From the NCBI RefSeq assembly GCF_007748115.1, contig NZ_CP036289.1:6432183-6496182 (forward strand): DNA of 64,000 nt, written 5' to 3'. The notes under the pieces are model-generated. The model was not told where the DNA came from. It worked only from the letters and a program-made list of their open reading frames with translations, and ran no database searches. The position numbers were made by a program, and so were the translations under genes. The DNA is from Bremerella volcania. Lineage in GTDB: Bacteria; Planctomycetota; Planctomycetia; Pirellulales; Pirellulaceae. Position 1 is the stretch's first letter. Every line of letters starts with the position of its first letter. Below, piece after piece: positions 1 to 9,247 of the stretch.

Positions 1-83
1 GCTTTGGTACGGACTAGGGCCGAAGAATAATAATTAATGGCGGATCCATTGATTGACACTTTGAGAAGTTTCGTCTGCCAGCA

Positions 84-2072
84 ATGCACAATCCTCACCC
101 CCGACCACACGACCCGCAAGGCTCTGCCGGAGTCTCGCTGAGCATCTTCGTTGATGGTCAACAGCAACCGATCTTCGACGATCAGTTGGGGAAAGAGGTT
201 CTCGAGTTAAGTCTGAAACAGCGAATCATTCTTGGTCGGCAAGATGTTGCCAAAGGGGATCCAGGTCCGTTCCGAACGATCACGTTCACCGACCATCGAA
301 AGCTGATCATCACCTCGTTTCAGCAACGAGAGGTTTCGCGTCGCTCGCTCGACATTGCTCCCGATGCCGCCGGCAACTATCTCCGCGTGGGGAACATCGG
401 CAATCACGAAGTTCCCATGTCTCCTTCGTCGGAAGGTCGAATCACCCATCAGCAAGTCCGTACCTTCGTGACCAGCGAGCTGGCCCATAGCCCCGTTCGT
501 TTGTTGATCGGGGACAACCTGGCCATTCAATTAAGCGGTTACGGCGCTCCGGTCGATCATCCGTTTCCTGAACCAAGCCCCACGAACATCTCGCAGAGCG
601 TGGCGGATGTGGCCGAAATGATGCGACAAAGTCGTATGGCTGACGGCTACGCCACACCCAGCGGTCCGTCCAGTGCCGATGTCGAACGAATCCTGGGCGC
701 GGTAAGTGACGTTCTCGAGAAAGCAGCCAGCTCGCCTGACTTCTTTTCTTCAGCCGCGGAGAATGTCTGCAAACTCGGCAACTTCGATTCGTGCTCGTAC
801 CTGGGACTCGATCAACTTGCCAACCAGTGGCAGTGCGAAGCAACCTGGCCGGCGACCGACTCCGCCTCGTTGGAAGGTCCCGTCTTCGACAGCCAGGCAC
901 TAGAGTACATTTGGTCCAATCGCCAAACGTGGTCGACGCCCATCATCGACGGAGAGCAGCAACCTCAAGAGCGCGTCGTCGTAACTCCCGTCGTTTCCCA
1001 CGAGAGTGTCGTTGGGGCGCTCTACGCATCGAAGCGGCCGCACAAACTCGGCGACGACACGATGGCCGATTGCGAAGTCAAGTTCGTCGAAGTCATTCGC
1101 GATTGCCTCACGGTCGGGCTCGAGCGACTCAAGAAGGAGCAAGAGGCCGCCAAGCAACAAGTTTGCCTGGCCCAGTTCTTCCCACCCGGCATCGCCGATC
1201 GTATTCTGTACGACGAGACCCTGCTGGAAACTCGCGAAGAGAACATCACGGTGCTCTTCTGCGATATTCGTGGTTTCAGCACCATCAGTTCCGCGCTGGG
1301 CTCGGTTCAAACGCTGCAGTGGCTACGGGAAGTGTTGGGGGAACTTTCCGAAAGCGTCATTCGCCACGATGGCGTGCTATTGGAATACGTCGGCGACGAA
1401 TTGGTCGCGATGTGGGGTGCCCCAGACTATCAACCGGAACACCCCAACCTCGCCTGTCAGGCAGCCATCGACATGATCGGCAAGCTCGACCAGTTGAATC
1501 AGCTATGGTCCGATCGTATCCCGGACGATCTGCTTCCCTTCGGATTGACCATCGGGATCAATACCGGCGACTGCGTGGTCGGAAAAAAGGGGACCGATTA
1601 CAAATACATGTGGGGACCGCTTGGCCCCACCGTTAATATCGCGAGTAGAATTCAAGGTGCCACCAAGCAGTTCTGTCCCAAGCAGGAGCGGGACGAATCG
1701 GGAACGCTCTATTATCCGCCGGAGATCTTGATCACCGAATCGACTCGGCTCGGCGTAACGACCAACATGCCGACTCGTTTCCTCGGAACGATCAAAGTCG
1801 TCAACATTCCCGAGCCTGTTCGCGTGTATGAACTGTCTGCCAGAGCTTCCGGTAGCTGGAACCAATTGCGGCAGAACTACGAGGCGGCCTATCGCCAGTT
1901 TGAAGAACGCAACTTCCTGGAAGCTCTCAATACGCTGGACGGGATTTCCAAAGTCGAAGAATGCCAGTCCGACGGGCCTACCAAGTGCCTTCGCGATCGA
2001 GCCCTGATGCTTCTGCAGAATCCCAAGCTGATCGGCAAAGAACATCCTGTCTGGATGCTCGATCAGAAATAA
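84..2072 (+). CDS. Class III adenylate/guanylate cyclase with FHA-like and GAF-like N-terminal regions
   Basis: Predicted to make a cyclic nucleotide from ATP or GTP. Residues about 15-155 look like an FHA-type module (ILGRQD and VSRRSL motifs), 200-350 resemble a GAF sensor, and 395-590 form the cyclase. Both metal-binding aspartates are visible, in LFCDIRGFS and YVGDELVAMWG, with INTGDCVVG and TVNIASR further on. The segment that normally carries the base-selecting Asp/Thr reads MWGPLGPTVN, so ATP versus GTP cannot be assigned. No signal peptide or membrane segment is seen, so a cytosolic phosphopeptide- or ligand-regulated cyclase is inferred. It stands alone; the ATG has no strong Shine-Dalgarno. 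Confidence 0.87.
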   Translation: MHNPHPRPHDPQGSAGVSLSIFVDGQQQPIFDDQLGKEVLELSLKQRIILGRQDVAKGDPGPFRTITFTDHRKLIITSFQQREVSRRSLDIAPDAAGNYLRVGNIGNHEVPMSPSSEGRITHQQVRTFVTSELAHSPVRLLIGDNLAIQLSGYGAPVDHPFPEPSPTNISQSVADVAEMMRQSRMADGYATPSGPSSADVERILGAVSDVLEKAASSPDFFSSAAENVCKLGNFDSCSYLGLDQLANQWQCEATWPATDSASLEGPVFDSQALEYIWSNRQTWSTPIIDGEQQPQERVVVTPVVSHESVVGALYASKRPHKLGDDTMADCEVKFVEVIRDCLTVGLERLKKEQEAAKQQVCLAQFFPPGIADRILYDETLLETREENITVLFCDIRGFSTISSALGSVQTLQWLREVLGELSESVIRHDGVLLEYVGDELVAMWGAPDYQPEHPNLACQAAIDMIGKLDQLNQLWSDRIPDDLLPFGLTIGINTGDCVVGKKGTDYKYMWGPLGPTVNIASRIQGATKQFCPKQERDESGTLYYPPEILITESTRLGVTTNMPTRFLGTIKVVNIPEPVRVYELSARASGSWNQLRQNYEAAYRQFEERNFLEALNTLDGISKVEECQSDGPTKCLRDRALMLLQNPKLIGKEHPVWMLDQK

Positions 2073-2076
2073 ACTC

Positions 2077-2131
2077 TCTCTTCAGGTCTGCCCCAGTGGC
2101 TGATTCCTAAGAAAGCCACTACCTGAAGAGA
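2077..2131. repeat. Inverted repeat 1 of a three-hairpin array
   Basis: Outer arms TCTCTTCAGGT (2077-2087) and ACCTGAAGAGA (2121-2131) are perfect 11-bp complements. Inner arms AGTGGCT (2095-2101) and AGCCACT (2114-2120) are perfect 7-bp complements around a 12-nt loop. It begins 4 nt after the cyclase stop. There is no T-tract on the plus side, so a simple intrinsic terminator is not a full explanation. Confidence 0.75.
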
Positions 2132-2133
2132 AA

Positions 2134-2199
2134 AAGAACGCGTCGATCGGCACCAGGTCACCGTTCCCACACATCGACAGGGCCGACCGACGCGTTCTT
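2134..2199. repeat. Inverted repeat 2 of a three-hairpin array
   Basis: Arms 2134-2151 and 2182-2199 pair at 17 of 18 positions (outer 12 bp AAGAACGCGTCG perfect) around a 30-nt loop. It abuts repeat 1 with a 2-nt gap. Confidence 0.75.
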
Positions 2200-2204
2200 G
2201 GCAT

Positions 2205-2287
2205 TAGAGCGTTTCCAATTCATCTGTAGCGTCCTTGGCTGGCTGCGGCAGCGCCCATGACGCTACCGCTAACTTCGAAACGCTCTA
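2205..2287. repeat. Inverted repeat 3 of a three-hairpin array
   Basis: Outer arms TAGAGCGTTTC (2205-2215) and GAAACGCTCTA (2277-2287) are perfect. Nested arms GTAGCGTC (2226-2233) and GACGCTAC (2259-2266) are also perfect, with a small GCTG/CAGC hairpin between them. Located about 70 bp upstream of the oxyR-like start. Confidence 0.75.
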
Positions 2288-2357
2288 GCTTCCAGAATAG
2301 CGATCATCCAGGTATAACGGAAATTCGTTGTTCCTATCTTGGTGATAAGTGCTACCT

Positions 2358-3248
2358 ATGGAAATTCATCAGCTGCGATACTTCGTCGCGGTCGCGGAAC
2401 TCGAAAACTTTACGCGTGCCGCCGAGCAATGTCATGTCACCCAACCGTCGCTCAGCCAGCAAATTGCCAAGCTGGAGCGCGAACTGGGGACAAGGCTCCT
2501 GGATCGGCTGGGCAGAACGGTCGTACTGACCGACTCAGGCAAAGAGTTGTTGCCGCGCGCCCGGCGAATCCTCAAGGAAGTCGACTCGGCCGAAGGTTGG
2601 TTCAAGAAGCCGGAAGGCCCCGAGTCGGTCAGTCTGCGCGTGGGGGCCTTGCCGACGATCGCTCCCTATCAGCTGCCGCAGATCATCCAGCACTTTCGAC
2701 AGGAGATGCCACAAGTCACGTTGACGCTAGTCGAAGACTATACCGACCACCTTCTCGATCGGCTGCTCAAGGGCACCCTGGATGTCGCCGTTTTGGCCCT
2801 GCCTATCGACGACGCGCGCATCCAGGTTGAACCCTTATTTCGCGAGCCGCTGATGGTCGTGCTTCCTCATTCGCACCCACTTGCCGATAAGCCTTCCCTC
2901 TCGTTCAACCAGGTCCGCCAGGAACCGTTCGTCCTGCTGCACGAAGTGCATTGCTTGGGGGAACAGATTCTGGGTTTCTGCCGTCAACAAGAGTTCCAGC
3001 CACACGTCGTTTGCGAGAGCGCCCAGATCTCGACGATCCAGGAACTGATTCGTCTGGGCGTGGGGATTTCATTGCTTCCCGAAATGGCGATTGACCCAGC
3101 GGACGACTCTTGTGTTTATCTGCCGATTCGCAAAATCCAACCCTTCCGGACCATCGCCGCGGCCTGGAATCGGCATCGAACGGTCACGCGTCCTCAGAAC
3201 CTGTTGCTCGACATTCTCCGTCGTGAAGAACCGGTTGCGACCAAGTAA
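2358..3248 (+). CDS. oxyR: OxyR-like LysR-family hydrogen peroxide sensor
   Basis: LysR-type transcription regulator: N-terminal winged helix-turn-helix (MEIHQLRYFVAV..., about residues 1-60) and a C-terminal type 2 periplasmic-binding-fold sensor. The sensor contains EVHCLGEQILGFC. Counted from the ATG at 2358 the two cysteines are residues 199 and 208, the same numbers and spacing as the peroxide-responsive pair of E. coli OxyR. A GTG three codons upstream (2349) is possible, but the 2358 start fits the family N-terminus better. It is expected to switch on peroxide defence genes when this pair becomes a disulfide. No catalase or peroxiredoxin gene lies beside it, so its targets are elsewhere. 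Confidence 0.85.
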   Translation: MEIHQLRYFVAVAELENFTRAAEQCHVTQPSLSQQIAKLERELGTRLLDRLGRTVVLTDSGKELLPRARRILKEVDSAEGWFKKPEGPESVSLRVGALPTIAPYQLPQIIQHFRQEMPQVTLTLVEDYTDHLLDRLLKGTLDVAVLALPIDDARIQVEPLFREPLMVVLPHSHPLADKPSLSFNQVRQEPFVLLHEVHCLGEQILGFCRQQEFQPHVVCESAQISTIQELIRLGVGISLLPEMAIDPADDSCVYLPIRKIQPFRTIAAAWNRHRTVTRPQNLLLDILRREEPVATK

Positions 3249-3379
3249 GCAGCCCAGCGCAAGCGTGCTAGCACAAATTGATCTTGGATGAATTCGGCAC
3301 GTCGCTATACTCTCGCCCGCCTGGAACTGTCTCTGATGGGTAAGAAAGCATGAGGCAGAGTGGCCTGGCCGAGGAAACC

Positions 3380-5653
3380 ATGCGTATTTTATCGACTCAC
3401 AAACTGATCTGCTCAGGGGTTTTGGTCCTCGCTGCTTGCGGGTGGGCTGTTGCCGAACCGGTTCGTCTCACGTTGGACGAGACCGACCAGCCAGTCACCG
3501 CAGCAACGGTAGCCCCAGTACAACATACCGAGCCGATCCGCCCGACCGCCTCGCGCCCATTCTCCCTTTCGCTGACCGCGGATGGAGATCCGCCCGAATC
3601 TTCCGCCGTTCGTCAGGCTTCCGCCCAAGAGCCACCAACACCCAACCAAGACACCAGGGTATCGGTCCGCCCCCCCGATGGCGCTCAGGTTGCACAGCCG
3701 ATAGCCAACGGCCCGCTGCGGGTCTATGGGATTCACGAAGAGAAAATCGACAATCCTGCGGCCCTCCAAGGGACTTCGAGATTCACCCAGTCGACCACGC
3801 CGCTCCAGCCAACCAAAAAAGCCCAGGTCGATGCATCACCGATGGACGAGGCACCACTCTCGCGATTCTCCCAGGCACCGGTTTCGGTAACGCCTAATCC
3901 TGAAGCTAAGACAACATCCCCGGCGACTGTCGAGCCTTCGAATGCTACGACCATGGCAGCCGCAACCGAGGCTTTCTCGGTCTGGCAGATCTTCCCTGGT
4001 AAAACATCGCTGGCGCAAATCGAAAGTCAATGGGGCAAGCCCGTTCAATCACGACGTATCGATCAAGACAAGCACGTTCGGCTATACCAGCAGCAAGATT
4101 TCGCCAAAGTCGAAATCGCGGTCGAAAAGGATCAGATCGTTTCAGTGTTTCTGATCCCTGCCAAACCGATGTCGCTTGACCTGGTAGAGCAGAAGTTTGA
4201 TCTCACCAACATCGAACCAGCCGCCGTGCGCGACTCGTCGGGACGTCACCTCGGAAAGATTTATCCCGAACGCGGCGTCCTAATTCCCCAGTCCGCGGAA
4301 GGAAGTCCTCTGGAGGTCGATCGCATCATCGTTCAAGCTCCATCGGCCGAATCGTTTATGATCCGGGCCAGCAGTCGCTCGCCGCTCGAATTCCGCGACC
4401 GATTGAACGACTATCAATTGGCAATCGCCCAGGAGCCGTATTCCGCGGAAGCCTGGTACGAAACCTCGTTGATCCTGCATCGCTTGGGACGGGATACGGA
4501 AGCCTTCGAAGCGGCCAGAAAAGCAACCTCCGGCGTCGGCTCTTCCGCCGAACATCGTCTGCATCGCACGCTGCTGACCGTCGTTCAAGGCAACCTGGCC
4601 AGCGGCATCCACAACACGCAGCAGATCGCGGAAGACGTGACCGTGCCTGAGCACGTACGGGCTAAAGCGCATTGCCAATGGGGCGATCTCTTGCAGATGG
4701 CAGGACCGCAAAAAAACCGCGAAGCAGTGCAGCATCACGTCAAAGCGATCGAGATCGCCTCGCCGCTGGTGAACGATGCCAATCAGCAGGTACGCCGCGC
4801 AGCCAAGCAGGTTCTCGTCGATGCTCACATGGCACTGGCGATCGATATCGCCACCGGCGATTGGGAAAAGAAAGAACAGACCGTCAATCAGTGGCTCTTG
4901 CGATCGAAGGTCTATATCGATGACATGGTCACCAACGAAGAGGGAACCGGCGAGCTTCGCATGGCATGGCTGACTAAGTCGTTGATGGCGCATAGTTTTT
5001 ACAATGCTCCGTTCGATCCCGGCGATTCGATCGATCAGATTGTCGGTCAATATCGCGAGTTGCATGGCAAGACGGACGATCCCTTCTTCCACCGTGCTTT
5101 GGAATGGGAAACAGGCCAGGCCCTGTCGCAGGCCGTCTTCATCGAACACTCGCGCGGCAAGCACGATTCCGCATTGAAACTGGCTGATCAGACCCGAGCC
5201 TTTCTCCGAGGTGGATTGGCCGGCCGAGAAGTCGGCATCGCCGATCACCTGTTGCTCGGGAATCTTTATTTTCGTGCCGGTGCCATTTGTGCCGTCCAGA
5301 AGCAGGATCACAACGCAGCTGTCCACTGGTACGAACTGGCCATGCAGCACCTCACCGACCAGTCCCTGCAAAACATCATGCTCGATCGCCGCGGCGAATC
5401 GCTGGTGAGCATGGGTGTTTCCTTCTGGGCGACCGGAAACCGCGAGCAAGGCGTTGCGTTGACCGAGCAAGGCAAGTCGCTGATCGAGTCGGCGACCGCT
5501 CAAAACGCGGCCTTGCAGAAGAAGCTGATCGTTCCGCTCGACAATCTGGCCGAGATGCATCGCGAACTGGGCAATGCCCAGAAGAGTGCCCAATATACGG
5601 CATCGGCCCAGAAAATCCGCCAGGCGCTGGGCGACAATACGATCTCGCGATAA
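3380..5653 (+). CDS. Exported TPR-containing protein of unknown function
   Basis: An export signal runs over about the first 27 residues from the ATG at 3380: basic start, hydrophobic core, then AVA-EP, a good signal peptidase I site. LAAC inside the core could instead act as a lipobox, so soluble export versus lipoprotein is undecided. A Thr/Pro/Gln-rich linker of about 170 residues follows, then a globular region with a WQIFPGKTSLAQIESQWGKP motif, then alpha-helical TPR-like repeats across the C-terminal half (for example AEAWYETSLILHRLGRDTEA). I chose 3380 over the in-frame ATG at 3350 because of GAGGAA just upstream and the signal peptide. Probably a cell-envelope scaffold; no enzyme motif was seen. 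Confidence 0.75.
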   Translation: MRILSTHKLICSGVLVLAACGWAVAEPVRLTLDETDQPVTAATVAPVQHTEPIRPTASRPFSLSLTADGDPPESSAVRQASAQEPPTPNQDTRVSVRPPDGAQVAQPIANGPLRVYGIHEEKIDNPAALQGTSRFTQSTTPLQPTKKAQVDASPMDEAPLSRFSQAPVSVTPNPEAKTTSPATVEPSNATTMAAATEAFSVWQIFPGKTSLAQIESQWGKPVQSRRIDQDKHVRLYQQQDFAKVEIAVEKDQIVSVFLIPAKPMSLDLVEQKFDLTNIEPAAVRDSSGRHLGKIYPERGVLIPQSAEGSPLEVDRIIVQAPSAESFMIRASSRSPLEFRDRLNDYQLAIAQEPYSAEAWYETSLILHRLGRDTEAFEAARKATSGVGSSAEHRLHRTLLTVVQGNLASGIHNTQQIAEDVTVPEHVRAKAHCQWGDLLQMAGPQKNREAVQHHVKAIEIASPLVNDANQQVRRAAKQVLVDAHMALAIDIATGDWEKKEQTVNQWLLRSKVYIDDMVTNEEGTGELRMAWLTKSLMAHSFYNAPFDPGDSIDQIVGQYRELHGKTDDPFFHRALEWETGQALSQAVFIEHSRGKHDSALKLADQTRAFLRGGLAGREVGIADHLLLGNLYFRAGAICAVQKQDHNAAVHWYELAMQHLTDQSLQNIMLDRRGESLVSMGVSFWATGNREQGVALTEQGKSLIESATAQNAALQKKLIVPLDNLAEMHRELGNAQKSAQYTASAQKIRQALGDNTISR

Positions 5654-5753
5654 CCGCGGTTCACTTTCCGCAGCCATTTGCATTCTCTATGATGGAACTG
5701 GTGAACGAGTTCACCGGATTCTTCTATCCAGGCAGCTGCATTCCGAGCCGCGT

Positions 5754-6662
5754 ATGGTCTTTGAACACATCGAGAAGCTCAAACGGGAATATACCGACAA
5801 GTACGTTTCCATTGGTCATATGGTCCCCGAACTGAAGCGATTCGAGGGGCGAACCGGTATCGTCCGGACCGTCAACATGAGTGGCCGTGCGCTGGTTGAG
5901 TTCCTTGGTACCAACGACATTTCGTGGTACGACATCGACGTCGACTTCCTCAGAATCGTCGATCGACCGCCGGAACCGGGGCTAGAAAAGAAGCCTGAGA
6001 AAAAGGTCATCGCCAACGACGCGACGCCGGAAAAGCCCTCGGCCAAGACAGCTGCCAAGTCGGCCTCCGGTGCAAGTACCGCCGACATACTCGCCATGGC
6101 CCGCGGGAAGAAGCCAACCGAGACGAAGCCCAACAAGCAGAGCACGGCCGATATTTTGGCGGCGGCTCGAGGTGAGAAGAAGCCCCCGATGGAGAAGCCA
6201 GGGGCGAACAAGCCCAGCACGGCGGATATCTTAGCGATGGCTCGAGGCAAAACGGCCGAGCCGAAAGAGAAGCAGGGGGAGCAATCACTCTCCACGGCCG
6301 AGAAGTTGGCGATGCTTCGCGGAGAAAAGAAAGACGAATCGGAAAGCGACGCCGCCGCGCAGAAAAAACCGAGCACTGCCGATATTCTGGCCATGGCTCG
6401 AGGAAAGAAGCCGGCGGAAGAGAAAAAAGAAGAATCCTCCCCGAAAGAGGAGAAGGAGCTCTCAACCGCCGAGAAACTGGCTCTCTTGCGCGGCGAGAAG
6501 CAAACCGAGCCAACTCAATCCGATTCATCCGCCACGGAAGAAACCCCTAAAAAGCCGAGTACGGCGGACATTCTAGCCATGGCACGGGCTCAGAAGAAAA
6601 CCGATCGCGATGCCTCGGGCGCTTCTGATTCTGATTCGAAGCACGATTCCTCACAGTCGTGA
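5754..6662 (+). CDS. Protein with seven STADILA-type repeats and an N-terminal beta-rich domain
   Basis: Function unknown. From the ATG at 5754 the product has 302 residues. Residues 1-72 look like a compact beta domain (IGHMVPELKRFEGRTGIVRTV, then LVEFLGTNDISWYDI), possibly SH3-like. The rest is Lys/Glu/Pro-rich and probably disordered. It carries seven copies of a 10-13 residue motif, STADILAMARGKK or the variant STAEKLALLRGEK, starting at residues 108, 130, 155, 180, 207, 237 and 269. Each copy would form a short amphipathic helix, and the spacing grows from 22 to 32 residues. No signal peptide, so cytosolic. The repeats suggest a multivalent binding partner; this is inference. Confidence 0.72.
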   Translation: MVFEHIEKLKREYTDKYVSIGHMVPELKRFEGRTGIVRTVNMSGRALVEFLGTNDISWYDIDVDFLRIVDRPPEPGLEKKPEKKVIANDATPEKPSAKTAAKSASGASTADILAMARGKKPTETKPNKQSTADILAAARGEKKPPMEKPGANKPSTADILAMARGKTAEPKEKQGEQSLSTAEKLAMLRGEKKDESESDAAAQKKPSTADILAMARGKKPAEEKKEESSPKEEKELSTAEKLALLRGEKQTEPTQSDSSATEETPKKPSTADILAMARAQKKTDRDASGASDSDSKHDSSQS

Positions 6663-6779
6663 TGGAACGAAGCGTTCACGCAGGCGAACTCTTTGGTGTC
6701 CGATATTGTCCCTCACGGCGGATTAGGGAAAAATGGCGTTACCCCCTTGTAAGCACGTTAAGCCCCGCTGAAACCACGC

Positions 6780-7379
<600 letters not shown>

Positions 7380-7391
7380 AGGAGTTCACCC

Positions 7392-8603
7392 ATGTTATCG
7401 GTCACTGAGGCCCTCGAAGAAGTATCTCGCCACGCGTTTCGTTTACCCACGCAAGAGTGCCTCGCGATCGAAGCCATGGGAATGGCTCTCGCAGAAGACG
7501 TGATCAGCCCGGTCGAGTCCCCCGCCTTCGATAAAGCCATGATGGATGGCTTCGCTTTGATTGCCGCCGATACCGACCACGGCAACGTCAATCTGGAAAT
7601 CGTCGAAGAGATCACCGCCGGAAACACGGCCAGCGAAGCCATCGAGTCGGGGCAAGCGGCACGCATCATGACCGGAGCACCGCTGCCGCCGGGTGCCGAT
7701 TCGGTCATCATGGTCGAAGATACGCAGATCGACTCCGAGAACGTCGATCGCGTGCAGATTCTCCAACAAGTAAAGCGCGGCAGCCACGTGCTGAAAAAAG
7801 GGGAACTGCTTAGCAAAGGGCAGGTCGTGATCCCTGCCGGCTCGATCATTCGCCCAGTCGAGGTGGGCATCCTGTCTGATTTCACCGGAGCCAAAGCGCT
7901 CGTCCATCGCCGCCCAACGGTCGCCATCATCTCGACCGGAGATGAGCTGGTGGGTCCCAACATCGAACCGGGCCCCGGACAAATCCGCAACACCAACGGA
8001 CCCATGCTCGAAGCGATGGCGATCGAGGCGGGTGCGGTCGTCAAACAATTGGGCATCGTTCGCGACAACCGGGATGAACTTTCCGCTGCAATCGCCGAGG
8101 GCCTGGAAGCGGACGTCTTGTTGATCTCAGGCGGAATGTCGGTGGGCGTGAAGGACTTGGGGCCTTCGCTTCTGGCAGAGCAGGGGGTTGAAAAGATCTT
8201 TCACAAAGTCAAGCTCAAGCCTGGGAAGCCACTCTGGTTTGGCAAACAGGGTGGCACCGACAATCCGACGCTCGTCTTTGGTCTGCCAGGCAACCCGGCC
8301 AGTAGCCTGGTTTGCTTCCACTTGTTTGTGCGGACGGCGTTGAATGAACTGGTGGGGCGAAGCAACGTCTCCCCGTTCGTTTCCGGCTTCTTACTGACAC
8401 GTGACTTCGTCAATCCTGGTAATCGCCCCGTTTTCTTCCCGGCGTTTGCCAGTCGCAAAGAGGGTGGCGGTGCGACGATCGCTCCACTCAACTGGAAGGG
8501 CTCAGCCGATCTGGCCACGCTCGCCCAGGCCAACGCACTGGCCTGTTTCGAGGAGAATAGCCAGTACGAAGCTGGACAATTCGTGTCGGCTGTGATGGTC
8601 TAG
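7392..8603 (+). CDS. moeA: Molybdopterin molybdenumtransferase MoeA
   Basis: Inserts molybdate into adenylylated molybdopterin, the last step of molybdenum cofactor synthesis. Full length at 403 residues. Family motifs seen: FDKAMMDGFAL near the N-terminus, MTGAPLPPGADSV, STGDELVGPN and SGGMSVGVKD, plus LPGNPASSLVCF in the nucleotide-binding region. A strong AAAGGAG lies 8 nt before the ATG. No other moa/moe gene is nearby. Pairing with the amidotransferase looks like a local operon rather than a pathway link. Confidence 0.95.
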   Translation: MLSVTEALEEVSRHAFRLPTQECLAIEAMGMALAEDVISPVESPAFDKAMMDGFALIAADTDHGNVNLEIVEEITAGNTASEAIESGQAARIMTGAPLPPGADSVIMVEDTQIDSENVDRVQILQQVKRGSHVLKKGELLSKGQVVIPAGSIIRPVEVGILSDFTGAKALVHRRPTVAIISTGDELVGPNIEPGPGQIRNTNGPMLEAMAIEAGAVVKQLGIVRDNRDELSAAIAEGLEADVLLISGGMSVGVKDLGPSLLAEQGVEKIFHKVKLKPGKPLWFGKQGGTDNPTLVFGLPGNPASSLVCFHLFVRTALNELVGRSNVSPFVSGFLLTRDFVNPGNRPVFFPAFASRKEGGGATIAPLNWKGSADLATLAQANALACFEENSQYEAGQFVSAVMV

Positions 8604-8705
8604 CCCCTGCTTACAGGTCATTGGTCAATAGCCGAATGTGGGTTACACTTCTCCGTGATATACGGAGTACCAGAACTGAGGGTACTCTCGACTTGAAGGG
8701 GCACA

Positions 8706-9167
8706 TTGAAGTCGAGGCATCACGTGAGTCAATTGACGAAGCTGGCCAGGGATTGGTTCGAACTGGTATGGAACCAGCGTAGTGACGAAGCCATCTTTGA
8801 TTTGTCTGCCAAGAACGCTGTCGGATACGCCGAGTCAGACATCCGTTATTTCAGCATGGAGACGTTCAAGGAGTTCCGAGACAACGTTCTGGCCGCCATG
8901 CCAGACCTTCACATGAATATCGAAGCGGTAATCGAACAACGACCTCACGTCGTCGTCCGATGGTTTCTGACCGGAACGCATACCGGAGATGGATTTGGAT
9001 TCACTCCCACCCTTTCGCGTGTCGCGCTCCGCGGCATGACCTGGCTGAAAGCCGACGAAAACGACAAATTCGTCGAAGGATGGGACTGCTGGAACCAGGG
9101 GCGCATGCTGCAGATCTTTGTGGGTGCCGCCAAAGGGAATCCTCCGCCTGAAGAAGACGAGCCGTAG
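8706..9167 (+). CDS. SnoaL-like (NTF2-fold) small protein
   Basis: A 153-residue NTF2-fold protein of the SnoaL-like polyketide cyclase/ester cyclase type, by overall pattern: an N-terminal helix with LARDWFELVWNQRSDEAIFDL, then MPDLHMNIEAVIEQRPHVVVRWFLTGTHTGDGFG and a closing VEGWDCWNQGRMLQ. Members include cyclases, isomerases and proteins with no known reaction, so no substrate is proposed. The TTG start at 8706 is preferred because AAGGGG precedes it by about 5 nt; a GTG at 8724 is the alternative. Single-gene unit between moeA and lnt. Confidence 0.75.
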   Translation: MKSRHHVSQLTKLARDWFELVWNQRSDEAIFDLSAKNAVGYAESDIRYFSMETFKEFRDNVLAAMPDLHMNIEAVIEQRPHVVVRWFLTGTHTGDGFGFTPTLSRVALRGMTWLKADENDKFVEGWDCWNQGRMLQIFVGAAKGNPPPEEDEP

Positions 9168-9247
9168 TCGCAAGTCGACCTAGGACTGACTCGTGAAACC
9201 GCTTAGATTAGAGGCTCTCCATCGCCCGGTTTCCCACGAGTATCGTT

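Noticed and set aside
4280..5683. 467-codon open frame on the minus strand
   Set aside because: It lies wholly antisense to the TPR gene, whose signal peptide and repeats are convincing; it has no ribosome site or known motif and reflects codon bias.
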